The notes under the pieces are model-generated. The model worked only from the letters and a program-made list of their open reading frames with translations, did not search any database and was not told where the DNA came from. This document shows positions 33,835 to 44,428 of a DNA stretch of 64,000 nucleotides, piece after piece (the stretch's first letter is position 1; each line of letters begins with the position of its first letter). Source of the DNA: Sabethes cyaneus (lineage: Eukaryota > Arthropoda > Insecta > Diptera > Culicidae); the NCBI RefSeq assembly GCF_943734655.1, contig NC_071354.1:155083142-155147141 (forward strand), in the 5' to 3' direction. Position numbers and translations under genes: made by a program.

Positions 33835-35010
33835 ACACATGGCCCAAGGTTCGTTGTACCCGTAGTTTGTGCGACGCGAGGTCTGCCACAGTAGGATATG
33901 ATTTCGGAGCTGCCTTCGGGGAACATGAATGTCTACCTGGCTTAGGGAAGAGCTGCAATCGACATCTCCACTCAGTAATCCGAAGACAAAAAGCCGTTGC
34001 AGTAATTTTCTTCTGGCAGCTAACGAATGCGGATCAATAAGCTTGCAACGTTCTTCGTAGGCTGGTAGATTTGCGACATCGTTCCAGGGCAGAAGGCGTA
34101 GAGTATATCTCAGAAAGTTCTATTGGATGGCCTCTATTCTGTTGATATACACAGCATAATATGGTGCCCACACAACAACTGCGTACTCCAGAATGCTGCG
34201 AACGAGTGCACGATACAACGATTTAAGCGTGTATATATCCTGGAATGCGTTGGTGTTTCTTTTCACGAATCCAAGTATTGCGAAGGTCTTAGCAGTGATC
34301 GTTGAAATATGTTCGTTGAATCTTGCTTTGTAATCAATAGTAACACCCAAGTCTTTTATGGTTTGTACTCAGCGTATATGGCTTTGCTCGATAGAGTATT
34401 CCTTACGCGAAGTCGGCTAAATGATATGACGCAACATTTTATGTCATTAACTTACATACCATTAGGCGTACACCATCGTGAAAGAGAATCAATATCAACA
34501 GTGCAACAGCCAAGTTTGGTTTTGATTTCACGGAAAACCTTTAAGTCGTCGACGTACATCAGCTTAGATGAGCTTAAAAGACTGCTCAGTTCATTAACGA
34601 AAAGTACAAATATCAAAGGCCCTAGATGGCTGCCTTGGGGCACGCCAGATGGTATCTCGAAACAAGATGAGCTAATACCCTTGATACTGACAAAAGCAGA
34701 GCGTTCGGTAAGATAAGATTGGATCCACAGTGTCGCCCAGTTTGGTAAGCCCAAGCATCTCAGTTTTTAAACTGCTGGTGCGTGTGGAACTTTGTCGAAT
34801 GCCTTGCTGAAGTCAATGTATATTGCATCAACCTGTCTTCTACTCTCTATACTCTTGATCAGCGAGTTGACGAATACCATCAAATTCGTGGTTGTAGATC
34901 GTTTTCTCATAAATCCGTGTTGATGTTCGGAAATTTATATTTGCATACTTGCTACGATCAGAACGAGATTTCAGATGCTCGCTTACATTGCTAATTTGCC
35001 TGCATGGCTA
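33835..35010 (-). pseudogene. CR1/Jockey-type LINE reverse transcriptase remnant
   Basis: On the minus strand from 35010 down, pieces in several frames read as the palm of a non-LTR reverse transcriptase. These are a VDAIYIDFSKAFDKVP-like block near 34800 (motif A), GVPQGSHLGPLIFVLFVN near 34640 (motif B) and LMYVDDLKVF near 34570 (motif C, with Val for the usual Ala). A C-terminal part follows at 34350-34120 (LGVTIDYKARFNEHIS style, then ILEYAVVVWAPYY). The motif B wording separates it from the RTE elements here and fits the CR1/Jockey group. Frames are broken and both ends are missing. Confidence 0.75.
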
Positions 35011-35029
35011 ACCTTATCGAAGAGGTTGA

Positions 35030-36230
35030 CCTGCCGAAAAAGGGTGATGATCTATTTCTTTGACCTTACTTACTTTACTTTATTTTACTTATTTCCTCAC
35101 TTTTTTGGTAACAATCCGATTATCGAATCAGTGCTGAATTTAGAAGCCGTTTTCACGTTCGTCAGTCTTAGGCTTCCACTCTCCAATTGCCCCTGACATC
35201 CGTTGTTCTAGCCAGGGCTTCGACCGATCCTTTTTTTCTACCGCAGTCCCACCAACGCGCATTCAAGTTCACACCGTCCGTTTAGTGATGGAATACGAAC
35301 GCTATGCATAACACAACTGGCAGTTTGCTCAGTCAAACGCCGATGGCACGCAGTAGTATGAACGCATTCTAACGCTTTTTAACATTTTCGTTTCGATCAA
35401 GTTGCCTTTACCGTTTGGAGCAGCGAATGACTGCAAAACAGTCAAATGACTGGCAGTCACCACGCTTACGAAAGCAACCGCACAATCGTATGATTCAATA
35501 CTACAAAAAAACAACCACTACATGTGCATGGAAGAAGTCGGTCGGACTCCGTCCAATACAAATGAATATTTTGCTTGCGTCGGACCGACGTCCGGGTGAC
35601 AAACTATTACTGTGAGCAGCCGATTTGGAGACAAAAAGAGAAACGAAAAAATACGTCACCGTATGCTTCCAGTCAGTTTGCAGTTTATATTCTCAAAGCG
35701 CAAAGCAAAACGGGAGATTGACTGTTTGCTTCTGCAGAGATGCCGCATGAATTGTAAGACGGCAGCAGCGCAAGCGGGAGATTGACTGGATTGAAAAAAC
35801 AGTCAAATGATCGTTCAAAAAGCGGAGTTTGAATGCGGAAAGTTCGCATTCACGGCAGTCACATTCAATTTGCGATCCCTTTTCAAGCCCTGGTTCTAGC
35901 ATTTTCGTCAATAATGCTCATCCAATGGGTATGGGGTCTGTCTCAAAATCGTCGGCTTCTGTCGGGTTCTCAGCTAAATATTCTTTTCGCTGGTCGATCA
36001 CCATTGGCGTAGCTAGGCGTCCAGAATTTTGCAGGCCCCCTTCAGCAATTTTCATCGTTGGAATTTGAAAATCGGAAAAAAATTTAGTGCATGTGTCCCT
36101 AAAAATTTTATCTTTATCTTTATATTTATCTTTATTATATATTTATATTTATCTTTTATATTTATCTTTATTTTTCTCGCGTAAAAACCAAACGAATATC
36201 AACAGTTTTATATTTGCGTTATTACACACC
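35030..36230. other. Unannotated DNA with repeated CAGTCA motifs
   Basis: Low-complexity ACTTTATTTT near 35065-35100. CAGTCAAATGA occurs near 35437 and 35803, GGGAGATTGACTG occurs twice (about 35709 and 35779), and GAATGCG/CGCATTC forms a short hairpin near 35831-35850. Weak inverted similarity between about 35360-35400 and 35800-35860 suggests an old MITE, not proven. Confidence 0.35.
36108..36172. repeat. TTTATC-type microsatellite
   Basis: Imperfect repeats of TTTATCTTTATATTTATC followed at once by RTE sequence. Confidence 0.7.
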
Positions 36231-36583
36231 AATACCTGACATGAGTTGGGACGAGGAAGAGAATCTTATCCCGAACGAGCGCCAGGTGGTCGACAGGTTT
36301 TTCGATGAACACATCAATGGCGAAGTTTCAGAAGGAAGCGGAACGAAAGCTAACTAAGGAGTACCCAGGCAAGATTGTAATGTCCCAGCAACTGACCTCC
36401 AAGAAGTCAAACGAGAAGTCGGATTGGTGAAGAATATCAAAGCCGCTGGCTTGGGAGGAGAAGCTACCGGAGGAATGGATGAAAACAGGGGTTTGCCCCA
36501 TCTACAACAAGGATTATCAGCTCGACTGTTGTAACTATACCGCGGCATAACGCTGATAAACGCCGCCTACAAGGTATTCTGCT

Positions 36584-36700
36584 GTTAGATAGAGTCACTT
36601 TTCTGTACTCTAATAGCCGGCTGTGAAGTCTGTCGATAAAGAAGGGTCAAGTCTTAGAAAAACGTTCAAGCCCAAAGCTTTGCTTTTTGCTAGGTACTTA
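36584..36700 (+). mobile_element. SINE 3' segment (5'-truncated)
   Basis: Carries the core GGCTGTGAAGTCTGTCGATA then AAGAAGGGTCAAGTC. The same core occurs in the SINE at 57060-57232 (CAGCTGCGAAGTCTGTCGGT) and near 50250. The RTE sequence resumes after it, and short repeats of the RTE text (AGGTATTCT and AGGTACTTA) flank it as a target duplication. Confidence 0.6.
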
Positions 36701-36717
36701 GATCCTGTTACGCCGGC

Positions 36718-37758
36718 TGGGGGCTGACCATCTGAAAGATCTGTGACCATATTTTGCCACGGTCACAATAAGATCCTTTGGTCACTGGGCCAGCTTGATT
36801 ATTACCCTTATTTACATTGTTATTTTTTTGTAAAAATTGTAAGTAAATGTCTGAATGTAAAATAAATGTCAGTTCTCTGTGCTTGCATGTTTGAGAGACG
36901 TTTATTTTATGTTTAATAGCCCAAGTTGGTGTCCTCGAATATTATTTATTAAAAATTGTTTCTCCTGTTATTTATTTAAATTATTTTCCTTTTTTTTGTT
37001 ATTTATTTGTTGCATGTTATATTTTTCGGTTAGTTTAGTTTTGCTTGATATTATTTAGGATTTAAATTTAGGGTTAGGAAAGTAGAATAACAAATAATTC
37101 GCATGCAAGTGTTAATGTACAAGTTATTATTAAGTTCAAGTTTGATCGGGACACCAACATAAAAACGATAAAAATTGTTAGAAAACAAGAAACATAAATG
37201 CTTGGAGGAAGGACAACAAGGGAAGGCGGAGCGATGCAGGGAGGGTCTAAGATGGAAAGCGGACAGATGATGAATAAAAGGGCTCGCTTAAGCGAGCGCG
37301 GGAGATCATTATTAAAAATTGAATTTGAAAATAGACGAGACCCGGAGGTGACTAGTGCGCGTAGCCAGTAGTTGGCCGTTATTCTACCCAAGAGGGAGAT
37401 AAGTGTTGGCAAAAGTAAAAATACCACTTTGCCAGTAGTGAATAACAATCCTGCCGTTGAAATGTAGAGCCGAAGAGTGGTGTGCGCAGTGCCTCCGGGC
37501 GTCTATCCGGCCGTTCGTCTTAAGGTCGTGTTTCGATTAAGTGTCGCCGTTCGTTATTAGGCCACGTTAAATCTGGTAGCCGGAGCTGCCATCCATTTTG
37601 TGGACCCCCTTCTGCTAAAACGGGACGCCGCTGCGTACTGCTGACCATCGCCGTTCAAACCCGGAGCACCCGGAATTTTTAGCAGGAGACCAACCGAGAC
37701 GACCCAAGCCGGTAAGAAACAAAAGCTATTGTGATATAGAATTTGTTCATTGTACAAA
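36718..37758. mobile_element. Unclassified 1.04 kb insertion in RTE
   Basis: Interrupts the subfamily C RTE copy. It starts near a TGTGACC...GGTCACA inverted pair (36751-36771). Several AATAAA signals lie near 36870-36960, and a GC-richer half (37440-37700) has no open frame of note. LTR or leader sequence of an LTR retrotransposon is one possibility, but no TG...CA boundary or primer-binding site was established. Confidence 0.4.
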
Positions 37759-38554
37759 AAGAATTGTAACAGATCTCGCAGAAATTTTGGGAGTACAACG
37801 TGCCCATGCATCACATCGCTATGGATTTCAAAGCAGCATACGATACAGTCGATCGAGTCCAACTATGGCATACAGTGTACGAAAACGGTTTTGCGGTTAA
37901 GCTAACGAGACTGATCGGAGCTACTGTTTCGTGCGCATCTCGGGGACACTCTCGAGTCCCTTCAAGCCGTGATTAGTGTTGAGACAAGGTGACGGCTTAT
38001 CCTGCATGATGTTCTCTCTTGAGGGGGTGATCCGATGAGCGGGTAGCGAAACGAGAGGAACGACTTTTAACAAGAGTAGCAGATGACTTTGATATCATAA
38101 CCAGGAATACATAGGACATATACGCCCTTGCTGTGTTCGAGCGGACAGTGCTGCGGACGAGATTTGGTGGAGTACAAAATGAAAGCGCAAAGTGGCGGAA
38201 GCGTATGAATCGCGAGTTACAGGTACTCCAGTACATGCAGGATGGCTCGGCAAGGTCGAAAGTGATTTGCGACTTCTGAGACAACTGGAAAATTGGCGAC
38301 GAGTGGCCCAAGATCGAATTGAATGGAGACGACTGCTTGAAACAGCACGGGCCACCCCGGCTCTACGCTGCGGACGACAACGATGACGATGGTGCTTATA
38401 TAAGTTTTGCGTTTAAGAGTTTTCCGCTTACACATTCTCATTTATCTTTACACCGACCCGACGACATAGCTATATAAAATAAATTATTTGTGCTGAGAAC
38501 TTTATGTTTCTGTACTTACTAGTAGACCGAGGTTTTCATACATAGTGTAATTTT

Positions 38555-38695
38555 TTTGGAGCGAAATCTGCCGAGCACTGGCTGCCCGCGGAACTAGATA
38601 CCAGTTGCCATGGACCGAATCAGATGGATGAATTATCCCACGCGGGCCTTGTCGTAAGACGTCAGTCCAACTAAGTAAATGAGTATAAATCTGCA
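38555..38695 (+). mobile_element. RTE 3' terminus (subfamily B)
   Basis: Matches, on the plus strand, the 3' end of the element at 46168-48425: GCCGAGCACTGGCTGCCCGC, then a GGCCTTGTCGTAAGACGT segment and an AAGTAAATGAG tail. It is a very short 5'-truncated copy. Confidence 0.7.
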
Positions 38696-38924
38696 AGTTG
38701 CAAAGGAATTTAAAATTAGTTCTTCCTCAGTCCATACCTTTAGTACCTTTTTATTTATTTAAGTACTAGCTGACCCGACAAACTTCGTATTGCCACAAAT
38801 TAACCTGTGCTGTACATAAATTATGAATCTCGGATGATCTTTGTCACAATCTTGAGTTTTGCAAGTTTCTGAGGAGTTCAACCTTAGATGATTCATTTTG
38901 GCAGTTACGTAACTATGAAAGCAT

Positions 38925-39223
38925 CCCAGGTAACCAATAAGCATCACCAATGCTATTCAAATCTAGGCCAATAAGCATTTAAGTCACCTTAAATGCTACT
39001 TAAATGCTAGTTTGGCAAAATATACAGCTGCTTTACTGATAACCTTCTTATAGTGCTGACAATGCTAATTTACAGCTAATTACCGACACGAGGAATTTGA
39101 ATACAATTTAGGATGCCAATTTACAACACCTATGCAGTCAAAAAGCTAATATACAACAACGTGCAGTATAAAATGCCAAATACGCTGATTTGCTGCTTAT
39201 GTTAATGCTTATTAGTTATCAGG
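38925..39223. mobile_element. MITE of about 300 bp in the Helitron-like element
   Basis: Sequence absent from copy 1 at the same place. The ends are inverted relatives: CCCAGGTAACCAATAAGCAT on the left, CCTGATAACTAATAAGCAT on the right (opposite strand). The interior is rich in AATGCTA/TTTACA motifs and has no coding capacity. The left boundary is uncertain by some tens of bases. Confidence 0.5.
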
Positions 39224-40287
39224 AATGGGTAGTTTAATATACAAATTTGCAATTTTTCCTCACAGTAAAGTAGAAAACAACTCCCCTGTTCCCTCATTGC
39301 ATAGCCAGAAAGCGGATAGTAATATTCGCCATGATTGTACAACATTTCGCCGAATATCATTTTGCGAAAAACCTTAAGCGGAATGTACCATTTCACGAAA
39401 AACTTTTTTGTGGAAAATACCATTTCGCTAACCTCTCCTTACTCGTTGTCGCTCGTTCCAGGAAACTCAGGTAGACCTAGGAAAACAAATAAACCTAGAC
39501 AATAGTGATTTCTGCGGGGAGTTGCCTCCCCCCAGTGGGCGGCGCTTCCGACGGCGGGTCGCCGGCAACACTCGCGGCCGTCTCGTCCTGAATGTGTTTC
39601 TATAGATAATTTTGTGGTCTTGTTATTGACTAATGTTTTATGGAAGAGTCTCGAATTTCTCGAGTTCGATTAGTTTTTGAGTTTCGCAAAAATTTCTGTT
39701 TTATTTCTATGAGAGTCCATATCCCCCTATCACAGGGGTGAGAGGTCTCTAACTATCATAAAATAAATTCAGAACTCCAAGATCTCCCACATGCCAAATT
39801 TGGTTTCATTTGCTTGATTAGTTTTCAAGTTATAAGGAAATTTGAATTTCATTTGTATGGGAGCCCCCCCCCCCCTCCTAAACAGAGGAGGGGTCTTAAT
39901 TCATCATAGAAAAAATTTCTGCCCCCTAAAAGCACCACATGCCAAATTTGAATCCATTTACTTGATTAGTACTCAAATTATAAGGAAATTTGTATTTCAT
40001 TTGTATGGGAGCCCCCTCTTAAAAGGGGAAGGGAAGGGGTCGTAATTCACCATAGAAAAAAATCTTGCCTACAAAAACACCCACATGCTAAATTTGGTTT
40101 CATTTGCTTGATTACCGTGACCGCCCCTAATTCTGCGCAGCTCCTAATTCTGCGCATTTTTCTTTATATGAGTATTTTTCAACATTGTGCATAACTATGA
40201 TCATTGCGTTATTTTTTATAAATGTCTGTTGAATATTACGCCATTATTCACTACCGGGCCATAATATTTGAGAGCGAAATAATTTAA

Positions 40288-41010
40288 GGGGGCATAGTAC
40301 TTTTTCAATTTAAAAAAATCGAAATTTTTTTTATTGATTATTTTGAAAGATTAACATTTTGATCAGATGTGTTTCAAGTCATTTCGATGAATTCCAAAAA
40401 TTGGCAAAGTTGCAGCTATTTGTACCGCGCATGTCTGGAGCGATTACACAGCGAATAAAAACTTCAACGTCGTTTTTCTCGAAACCAGGTTTTGAAAGTC
40501 GGTACCATAAATATCTCAAGAACGACTCAAGCAATTCTCATGATTCTTTTTTTGTTTCAAAGCCAACAAAATTATCTAGTGTTTGACCCATCCTTTTTTT
40601 GATATTACAATTTTTGTATTTTTTTGAAATGTTTAAAGTCAATTTTTTCGACTAAAAACCTTACTTTTATGTTTGAATGTCCGTCATTTTGTTATGTGTT
40701 CGAATTTTAAAAAAAAGATGGGTCAAACACGAGATAATATACTTTCATGTCGTTTTGGAATTTTTCAATTCGGATAAGTCCACCAGCTCCAATCCATGGT
40801 ACCGCAAATCATGTTTTTTTCGAATGATCATGTTCAAGGAGCCGTAGGGGAGAGGGGAAGAAGTTCACATATGCAAACAAAATTGTAAATATTAGTATAA
40901 AGTGCAATGTTTAGAATGCAAAAAACCCGAATCGATTCGCTTTTCGCGTTATCGAGAAAAAAATATTTGAAATAAGGCAAAAAATATGGTGTAAAAAGTA
41001 CTATGCCCCC
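40288..41010. mobile_element. piggyBac-like (TTAA) MITE, copy 2
   Basis: 723 bp, the same length and order as 5529-6251, between TTAA at 40284-40287 and 41011-41014. Both ends read GGGGGCATAGTACTTTTT on opposite strands, so this copy has better-preserved termini than copy 1. Confidence 0.85.
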
Positions 41011-41394
41011 TTAACGTGAAACTGAAAGTATTTTATATGGCAGAAAACATCGTCGTTAGCACCAAAGCTAAGATTGTCCTTCTAGAAAATTAACAAATTT
41101 ATGATCGAAATTCTTTGCAATGATCAAATTACCCAGCATAATTAGAAAGAATTAGAGTTTTAGTCATGTTTTAGACAAAAAGAGTGATTGCATGCATTGC
41201 TTTCCTTAGAAAAAAATGCGATGCAATAATGCGCAGATTTAGGTACACATTTTTTATTCATGTTCCAAATTCTGCGCAGTAATGTATCCTAAGAAGAAAT
41301 CGCGAAAGAATACGCAACCTCGCCCAAATGGCTGAGGTATAGAGGCATGAAAATTCAACTAGAATCTTTAACTTGCATTGATTGGCATCCTGTG

Positions 41395-41607
41395 CTGTGT
41401 CTCGCGGTCCCAACCTACGAGCGCCAATTCATGAAACCATGTGTTCTATTTTTTTGTTAATGTCCAACCTCATGGGGCTGTCAGAGAGTGGGGAAGTGGT
41501 TTCTATATGAAAACACAATTTTTAGTATTAGTCTACAGTGTAATGTTCAGTATGCAGAAAACCCGAATCAATTCGCCCTTCACATTATCGAGAATAACAT
41601 ATTAAAA
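41395..41607. mobile_element. Partial third copy of the TTAA MITE
   Basis: Resembles bases about 6020-6230 of copy 1, for example AGTATTAGTCTACAGTGTAA against the copy 1 text and AAAACCCGAATCAATTCG. The LINE at 41608 cuts it off. It lacks both inverted termini. Confidence 0.6.
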
Positions 41608-43443
41608 CGGAAAGAACGGAACGGAAAGAAACGGAAGAAAACCCGAAAACTGTTCAACCAGGCCAAACGGACACAACAGTGGGAAGCATATAAGCAAACC
41701 CTCACTGCCTATAATAAAGAAATAAGGAGATCAAAGAGGATACACTGGAGGCATACATGTGAGAACATTGAAAATACTCCAGCAACAGCAAGATTGCAGA
41801 AAATCCTCGCTAAAGATCATTCAAATGGGTTAGGTACCTTGAAAAAAAAAGGATGGCTCTTTTACTAAATCTACTAAAGAAACATTAGAGCTAATGATGA
41901 AAGCACATTTTCCATGCTCAGTCATTAACTCATACGAAGACCAAAGTACACCGAGAACTGTAACTCTTGAAACCAGGACAGACATTCATGAAATAGTGAA
42001 TGAAATAGCTGGGCTAGACAGAAACAGGAATGATGCATGCACTTTGGCCAAAAAAATTTTTACGAGAAGCAAAGTGGAATGGACGATTGACTCCTTTGAA
42101 CCCTTCAAATCACCGGGTAGGGATGGAATCTTTCCTGTACTACTACAGAAGGGCAAGGCGTTTTTAACACCTACTCTGACAAACCTTTATCAGTCCAGCC
42201 TGATACTAGGCCATATTCCAGCAGCATGGCGACAAGTGCGGGTCACTTTTATCCCGAAGGCCAATAAAAAGGACAAGACTTCACCAAAGTCCTTTAGGCC
42301 GATAAGCCTTTCGTCTGTTCTGCTGAAAATAATGGAAAAAATACTTGATGAGCATATAAAATCATCATATTTAGTTAAAAACCCTCTGAGCAAATATCAA
42401 TTTGCATATCTAGAAGGTAAATCTTCAGTAACAGCATACATACGGTTGTAAGGAAACTAGAAAAGTCTTTTGAAGCGAAAGAAATATCACTAGCAGCCTT
42501 CCTAGATATAGAAGGCGCATTTGATAACTCATCCCATAGTTCAATGATTGCGGCTATGATGAAACGTGGTTTCGATGTATCCGTTATCCACTGGATTGGC
42601 GAAATGTTATCAAAACGAGATATATCAGCAAAACTTGGAAGTACATCCATTAGCATTAGAGCAATGAAAGGGTGCCCACAAGGAGGCGTAATATCACCTC
42701 TATTGTGGTCTTTAATAGTTGATGATCTTCTTCAACAGATGACAGCCTTAGGCTTTGAAATAATTGGCTACGCAGATGATATAGTCGTAATTGTTCGTGG
42801 GAAATTTGACTCTATCATCACTGACCGGATGCAAATTGCTTTGAATTTTATTTCATCATGGTGTGATAAGCAGGGCCTCAACATTAATGCCAATAAAACT
42901 ACTATCATACCATTTACGAGAAGAAAAAAAGTTACATTGAGTAACATAAGTTTGAAAGGAACACTCTTGAAACTTTCAGACACTGTCAAATACCTTGGAG
43001 TATTTCTTGACAGACAACTCAATTGGAATACACATCTAGAGCAAGCTGTAAACAAAGCTACAAATGCTCTATGGATATGTAAAAGAACTTTTGGTAAGCA
43101 ATGGGGACTGAAACCGAAGATGATCCAGTGGATCTATTCGGCTATTGTGAAACCCAGGATTACCTATGCCTCGTTGGTCTGGTGGCCAAAAACAAAAGAG
43201 AAAGCTTCTCAGAAAAAGCTAGAAAGACTTCAAAGGCTAGGCACTCTCTCAATAACAGGTGCAATGAGAAGTACACCGTCGAAGGCATTGGATGCTTTAC
43301 TTTATATGCTTCCACTGCATCAGTTCATACAATTAGAAGCTGAAAAGAGTGCTCTGAGGATCAAAAGATCTATGAACCTCTTTGATGGTGATCTTACAGG
43401 TCATCTCAGTATTCTAAAGACTATTAGTATTAATCCTCAATAA
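41608..43443 (+). pseudogene. LINE reverse transcriptase, frameshifted
   Basis: Pieces at 41608-41868, 41894-42451 and 42460-43443 form one protein. A basic linker (RKLFNQAKRTQQWEAYK) is followed by the fingers region (SPGRDGIFPVLLQKG, then WRQVRVTFIPKAN and FRPISLSSVLLK). Motif A is LDIEGAFD near 42505, motif B is MKGCPQGGVISPLLW at about 41-55 of the last frame, and motif C is YADD at 76-79. The thumb has KYLGVFLDRQLNWN. All catalytic aspartates survive, but a frameshift near 42447 separates the fingers from the palm. The PQGGVISPLLW wording and the following RNase H place it with the I/R1/Loa-type LINEs, apart from the RTE copies here. Confidence 0.85.
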
Positions 43444-43453
43444 TGAAGACTGG

Positions 43454-44428
43454 ATGGCGAAAAAATACAACTTTGACCGAATTTTTCGTGTATTTGAGCC
43501 TAGGCGTGATTCCTGGGAAGACGGTGGTCCCGATCTTCGCCAAGGCTCGACGGTTTTTTACACAGATGGTTCAAAAATGGACAACCAAGTGGGAGCAGGA
43601 GTAACTGGCCCAGGAATAGACATGTCAATTTCTATGGGTAGATGGCCAACTGTGTTCCAAGCTGAAATTCAAGCAATTCTAGAGTGTTCTACTGTGTGCT
43701 TGCGCAGAAACTATAGACATTCAAATATATGCATCATGTCCGATAGTCAAGCAGCTCTAAATGCTTTAAAGTCGGCGACATGCACATCAAAACACGTCTG
43801 GGAATGTATTCAATCACTCCAAAAATTATCTTGCCGTAACCAAGTCAACTTATATTGGGTCCCAGGTCGCTGTGGAATTGATGGAAATGAAAGGGCTGAT
43901 GCGCTTGCAAGATTCGGATCTTCTCATCAATTTATAGGACCTGAGCCCTTTTGCGGCCTATCTGCTTCTGCTTTAAAAATGGAGCATAAGGCATGGGAAT
44001 GTAGGAAAGTGGAATCAAATTGGAATAACACCTTGAATGCTAGGCAGTTGAAACGATTTATCTCTCCAAACATTTCTATGACTCGCAAAATACTGGACCT
44101 TTCAAAGAAAGATCTAAGCATCTATACTAGTCTAATAACAGGACATTGTCCGAGCCGCTATCATCTGAAGCAAATGGGAAAACTTCAAGATGATATATGT
44201 CGCTTCTGTGGCATAGAAAAGGAAGACTCGGAACACCTGTTATGCCGATGTCCGGCAATTTTTAATAAAAGATTAAGGTTCTTCGACAGAGGGCTGTTAG
44301 AACCCTTTGATATTTGGAGAACAATTCCCAGTACGATAGTGCACTTTATCCGAAATGTATCACCGGACTGGACAAATGCTATTAGTCAAACAATGACGGT
44401 CGCTTCTAATAGTGGTGCGTCATCTTGA
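43454..44428 (+). CDS. LINE RNase H and C-terminal zinc-finger domain
   Basis: A 324-residue open frame. RNase H, which removes RNA from the RNA-DNA hybrid during retrotransposition, shows its catalytic acids in order: TDGS (Asp about 38), FQAEIQAI (Glu about 71), MSDSQAAL (Asp about 97) and NERADALAR (Asp about 149). After it comes the linker KKDLSIYTSLITGHCPSRYH, then a zinc finger CRFCGIEKEDSEHLLCRC (C-x2-C-x8-H-x4-C) near residue 250. In the intact element this was fused to the reverse transcriptase; a stop and frame change separate them here. The domain itself looks undamaged. The linker is the part shared with the internally deleted LINEs at 15545 and 24133. Confidence 0.85.
   Translation: MAKKYNFDRIFRVFEPRRDSWEDGGPDLRQGSTVFYTDGSKMDNQVGAGVTGPGIDMSISMGRWPTVFQAEIQAILECSTVCLRRNYRHSNICIMSDSQAALNALKSATCTSKHVWECIQSLQKLSCRNQVNLYWVPGRCGIDGNERADALARFGSSHQFIGPEPFCGLSASALKMEHKAWECRKVESNWNNTLNARQLKRFISPNISMTRKILDLSKKDLSIYTSLITGHCPSRYHLKQMGKLQDDICRFCGIEKEDSEHLLCRCPAIFNKRLRFFDRGLLEPFDIWRTIPSTIVHFIRNVSPDWTNAISQTMTVASNSGASS

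Larger units (their letters stand above)
36235..38400 (+). mobile_element. RTE-clade LINE (subfamily C), decayed, with two inserts
   Basis: Plus-strand parallels to 53780-55445: 36235-36583 (ERQVVDRFFDEHINGEVSE region), 36701-36717 and 37759-38400 (AAYDTVDR motif A region, then the C-terminal QVEXDLRLLRQL region). The middle of the palm and much of the thumb are deleted. A SINE tail (36584-36700) and a 1.04 kb unclassified insert (36718-37758) interrupt it. Stops occur throughout. Confidence 0.75.

Noticed and set aside
37074..37448. A hydrophobic 124-codon minus-strand frame
   Set aside because: It lies in the AT-rich unclassified insert, with no start context or homology signature, and resembles translation of AT-rich DNA.
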